The translations under genes were made by a program, and so were the position numbers. This document shows, piece after piece, positions 6,011 to 7,108 of a stretch of DNA of 7,108 nucleotides. Origin of the DNA: an uncultured Bacteroidales bacterium (lineage in GTDB: Bacteria > Bacteroidota > Bacteroidia > Bacteroidales > UBA932); the NCBI GenBank assembly GCA_946617545.1, contig CAMOKK010000069.1, positions 1-7,108 on the forward strand, written 5' to 3'. Position 1 is the stretch's first letter; every line of letters starts with the position of its first letter. The notes below the pieces were generated by a model. That model ran no database searches, was not told the DNA's origin, and worked only from the letters and a program-made list of their open reading frames with translations.

Positions 6011-7099
6011 TTATTGATTTCTTTCAAAACAGACTCTGAGGGCATTCAGGGTGGAAATCATCTGCCCGTAATCCGAGGGGACTTTCCAGTATGTTTCCGG
6101 GAGGGTGACCGGCACGGTGCTGAAAGAGTCTTCCACCATGCCGGGCTTGGTGCACCAGAGGTAGTCCAGGCGGGGTTCCAGCAGTTGCGGGCGCTCACCC
6201 AGGCGAATCACGAACCGTAGCGTGAGGGCGGCCTCCAGGCGGGCCGGGAGATCGTTCTGGTTGGAAAGGGCGTTCCCCAGGGAGTAGAAAACCGGCACAC
6301 CGCCAATCCACTGCACGTCCTGCACCACGTGCGGATGGGCGCCCACGATGGCGTTTGCCCCCTGTGCGACGAGCCAGCGGGCCATCTCTTCCTGGCGGGC
6401 GCTATGTTTTAGGGCATATTCTACGCCCCAGTGCGGGAACACCAGAATAACGTCGGCCTTGCTTCGGGCACGCTCCATCACGGGTTTCAGGGCCAGGGTG
6501 TCCATGCGCTGCACTTTGGGCCAGGCCTTGGAAGAGCCCAGGTTGGTGCCGTAGGTGAAATTCACGATGGCCACGCGGATGCCCTTCAGGGACAGAACGA
6601 GCGGGTTCAGGAGTGTGTCTTTCCCGGGCGTGTCCGCCATGCCCGTGTAGCGGATGCTCCGCGCTTCCAGTTCCCGGATGGTCCTTTCTGCGCCGGCGCT
6701 TCCCTTGTCCAGGATATGGTTGTTGGCGCTTAGCAGCACGTCGAAGCCCACCCTTGAGAGGTAGGCGGCATAAGCGTCCGGTCCGGAGAAGTTGGGGTAG
6801 CCGGACCAGGGCTTCCCGGCCAGGGGGAATTCCATGTTGCCTATGGCTATATCGGCCCCTTGGATATCCTTCTCAATGTGCTTGAAGAAGCCCTCGTAGC
6901 CGTTTTTGGCGGCATCGCGGATTACGGCACCGTGGCTCATGATGTCCCCCACCGCGTAGAGGGTGAGGGTGTCCGTAGGCGGCTGCGCCCGCCAGAACGC
7001 CGGCGGGAATTGCAGTCCCCCGGACTCCTCCGGAAGGCGCCGCTGGCCGAAACCTGTCAGTGGCAGCAGCGTCAGAAGCAGTATGAGCACCTTGCGCAT
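6011..7099 (-). CDS. CapA-family (PGA_cap) exported metallophosphatase-like protein
   Basis: This 362-residue protein has a signal peptide (1-18, before QRR) and the full motif set of the CapA/PGA_cap family, which has a calcineurin-like metallophosphatase fold: GDIMSHG (51-57), GNMEFPL (87-93), SANNHILDKG (124-133), FPHWGVEY (221-228) and GAHPHVVQ (253-260). The Asp, Asn and His residues in these motifs are the expected metal ligands. CapA in Bacillus takes part in poly-gamma-glutamate capsule formation, but no capB or capC partner is visible here, so the substrate is unknown. The ATG at 7099 is chosen because the signal peptide follows at once; the frame stays open to the window edge. The last eight codons (RVCFERNQ) and stop lie in the arm of an inverted repeat. 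A 124-base gap separates it from dacB, so it may be transcribed separately. Confidence 0.9.
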   Translation of the reverse strand: MRKVLILLLTLLPLTGFGQRRLPEESGGLQFPPAFWRAQPPTDTLTLYAVGDIMSHGAVIRDAAKNGYEGFFKHIEKDIQGADIAIGNMEFPLAGKPWSGYPNFSGPDAYAAYLSRVGFDVLLSANNHILDKGSAGAERTIRELEARSIRYTGMADTPGKDTLLNPLVLSLKGIRVAIVNFTYGTNLGSSKAWPKVQRMDTLALKPVMERARSKADVILVFPHWGVEYALKHSARQEEMARWLVAQGANAIVGAHPHVVQDVQWIGGVPVFYSLGNALSNQNDLPARLEAALTLRFVIRLGERPQLLEPRLDYLWCTKPGMVEDSFSTVPVTLPETYWKVPSDYGQMISTLNALRVCFERNQ

Positions 7100-7103
7100 A
7101 CCA

Positions 7104-7108
7104 CAAAG
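7104..7108 (-). promoter_or_regulatory. Possible end of a -7 promoter box for the CapA gene
   Basis: The minus strand begins CTTTG at the window edge, four bases before the CapA ATG. This is the same TTTG-to-ATG spacing as the box before dacB, so it may be the 3' part of a TAnnTTTG promoter. The first bases of the box lie outside the window and cannot be checked. Confidence 0.25.

Larger units (their letters stand above)
5918..6046. repeat. Imperfect long inverted repeat, MITE-like
   Basis: The left arm (5918-5945) and right arm (6022-6046) are inverted copies. A perfect 15-bp core, GAGTCTGTTTTGAAA, pairs 5931-5945 with 6022-6036. Beyond it the match continues as CTAA versus the complement CTCA, then AATGCC/GGCATT offset by three extra bases on the left. 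The 76 bases between the cores are A+T-rich, unlike the genes around them, and hold no reading frame of note. Core ends starting GAG, flanked by TAA on the left and TGA on the right, recall IS5-family ends with a TNA target. A small non-autonomous element is therefore plausible, but no second copy exists in the window. A long-stem RNA structure is the alternative. Confidence 0.6.

Noticed and set aside
5887..6045. N-terminal extension of PBP4 starting at an ATG at 6045
   Set aside because: It would overlap the CapA gene, read through the inverted repeat, and place the signal peptide 53 residues inside the protein.
1..7108. Novel defence system, CRISPR array, RNA gene or complete insertion sequence
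   Set aside because: No repeat-spacer pattern, tRNA or rRNA-like segment, transposase or nuclease domain was seen. All coding sequence is accounted for by five envelope genes.

Overview
The window is a compact, G+C-rich stretch with every credible gene on the minus strand. It looks like core cell-envelope DNA of a member of the Bacteroidales. The evidence is the protein families (an OstA-like protein next to two SurA-type proteins, with Bacteroidetes-style sequence), TAnnTTTG-type promoter boxes in place of Shine-Dalgarno sites, and very tight gene packing. The high G+C suggests a high-GC lineage, such as an Alistipes relative or an uncultured gut Bacteroidales, but the genus cannot be fixed from the sequence alone.

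In the direction of transcription (right to left), the first gene is an exported CapA-family, metallophosphatase-like protein (7099-6011). A 124-base A+T-rich gap follows, the only real intergenic space in the window. It holds most of an imperfect 25-bp inverted repeat whose right arm lies inside the last codons of the CapA gene. Next is an apparent four-gene operon: a DacB/PBP4-type D-Ala-D-Ala carboxypeptidase (5886-4411), a SurA-N-type lipoprotein with a degenerate isomerase region (4414-3518), a SurA-like periplasmic chaperone with two parvulin domains (3534-2149), and an OstA-like (LptA/LptD N-domain family) protein (2152 to beyond base 1, 3' end not in the window). Each junction in this operon overlaps, by 4, 17 and 4 bases, which points to translational coupling.

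The four genes make sense together as an outer-envelope biogenesis unit. PBP4 trims peptidoglycan cross-links, the SurA-type proteins escort outer-membrane proteins through the periplasm, and OstA-like proteins belong to the family that moves or binds lipopolysaccharide. The functional link is inferred from family knowledge and gene order.

I found no RNA genes, CRISPR array, complete insertion sequence or defence system, and no clear undescribed system. The items most worth a second look are the MITE-like inverted repeat between the CapA and PBP4 genes, the long Ala/Glu/Lys-rich and Pro-rich insert in the OstA-like protein, and the pairing of a catalytically doubtful SurA-type lipoprotein with the full SurA-like protein. 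The long open frames on the plus strand (for example 125-2221 and 2158-3402) are antisense shadows of the real genes.
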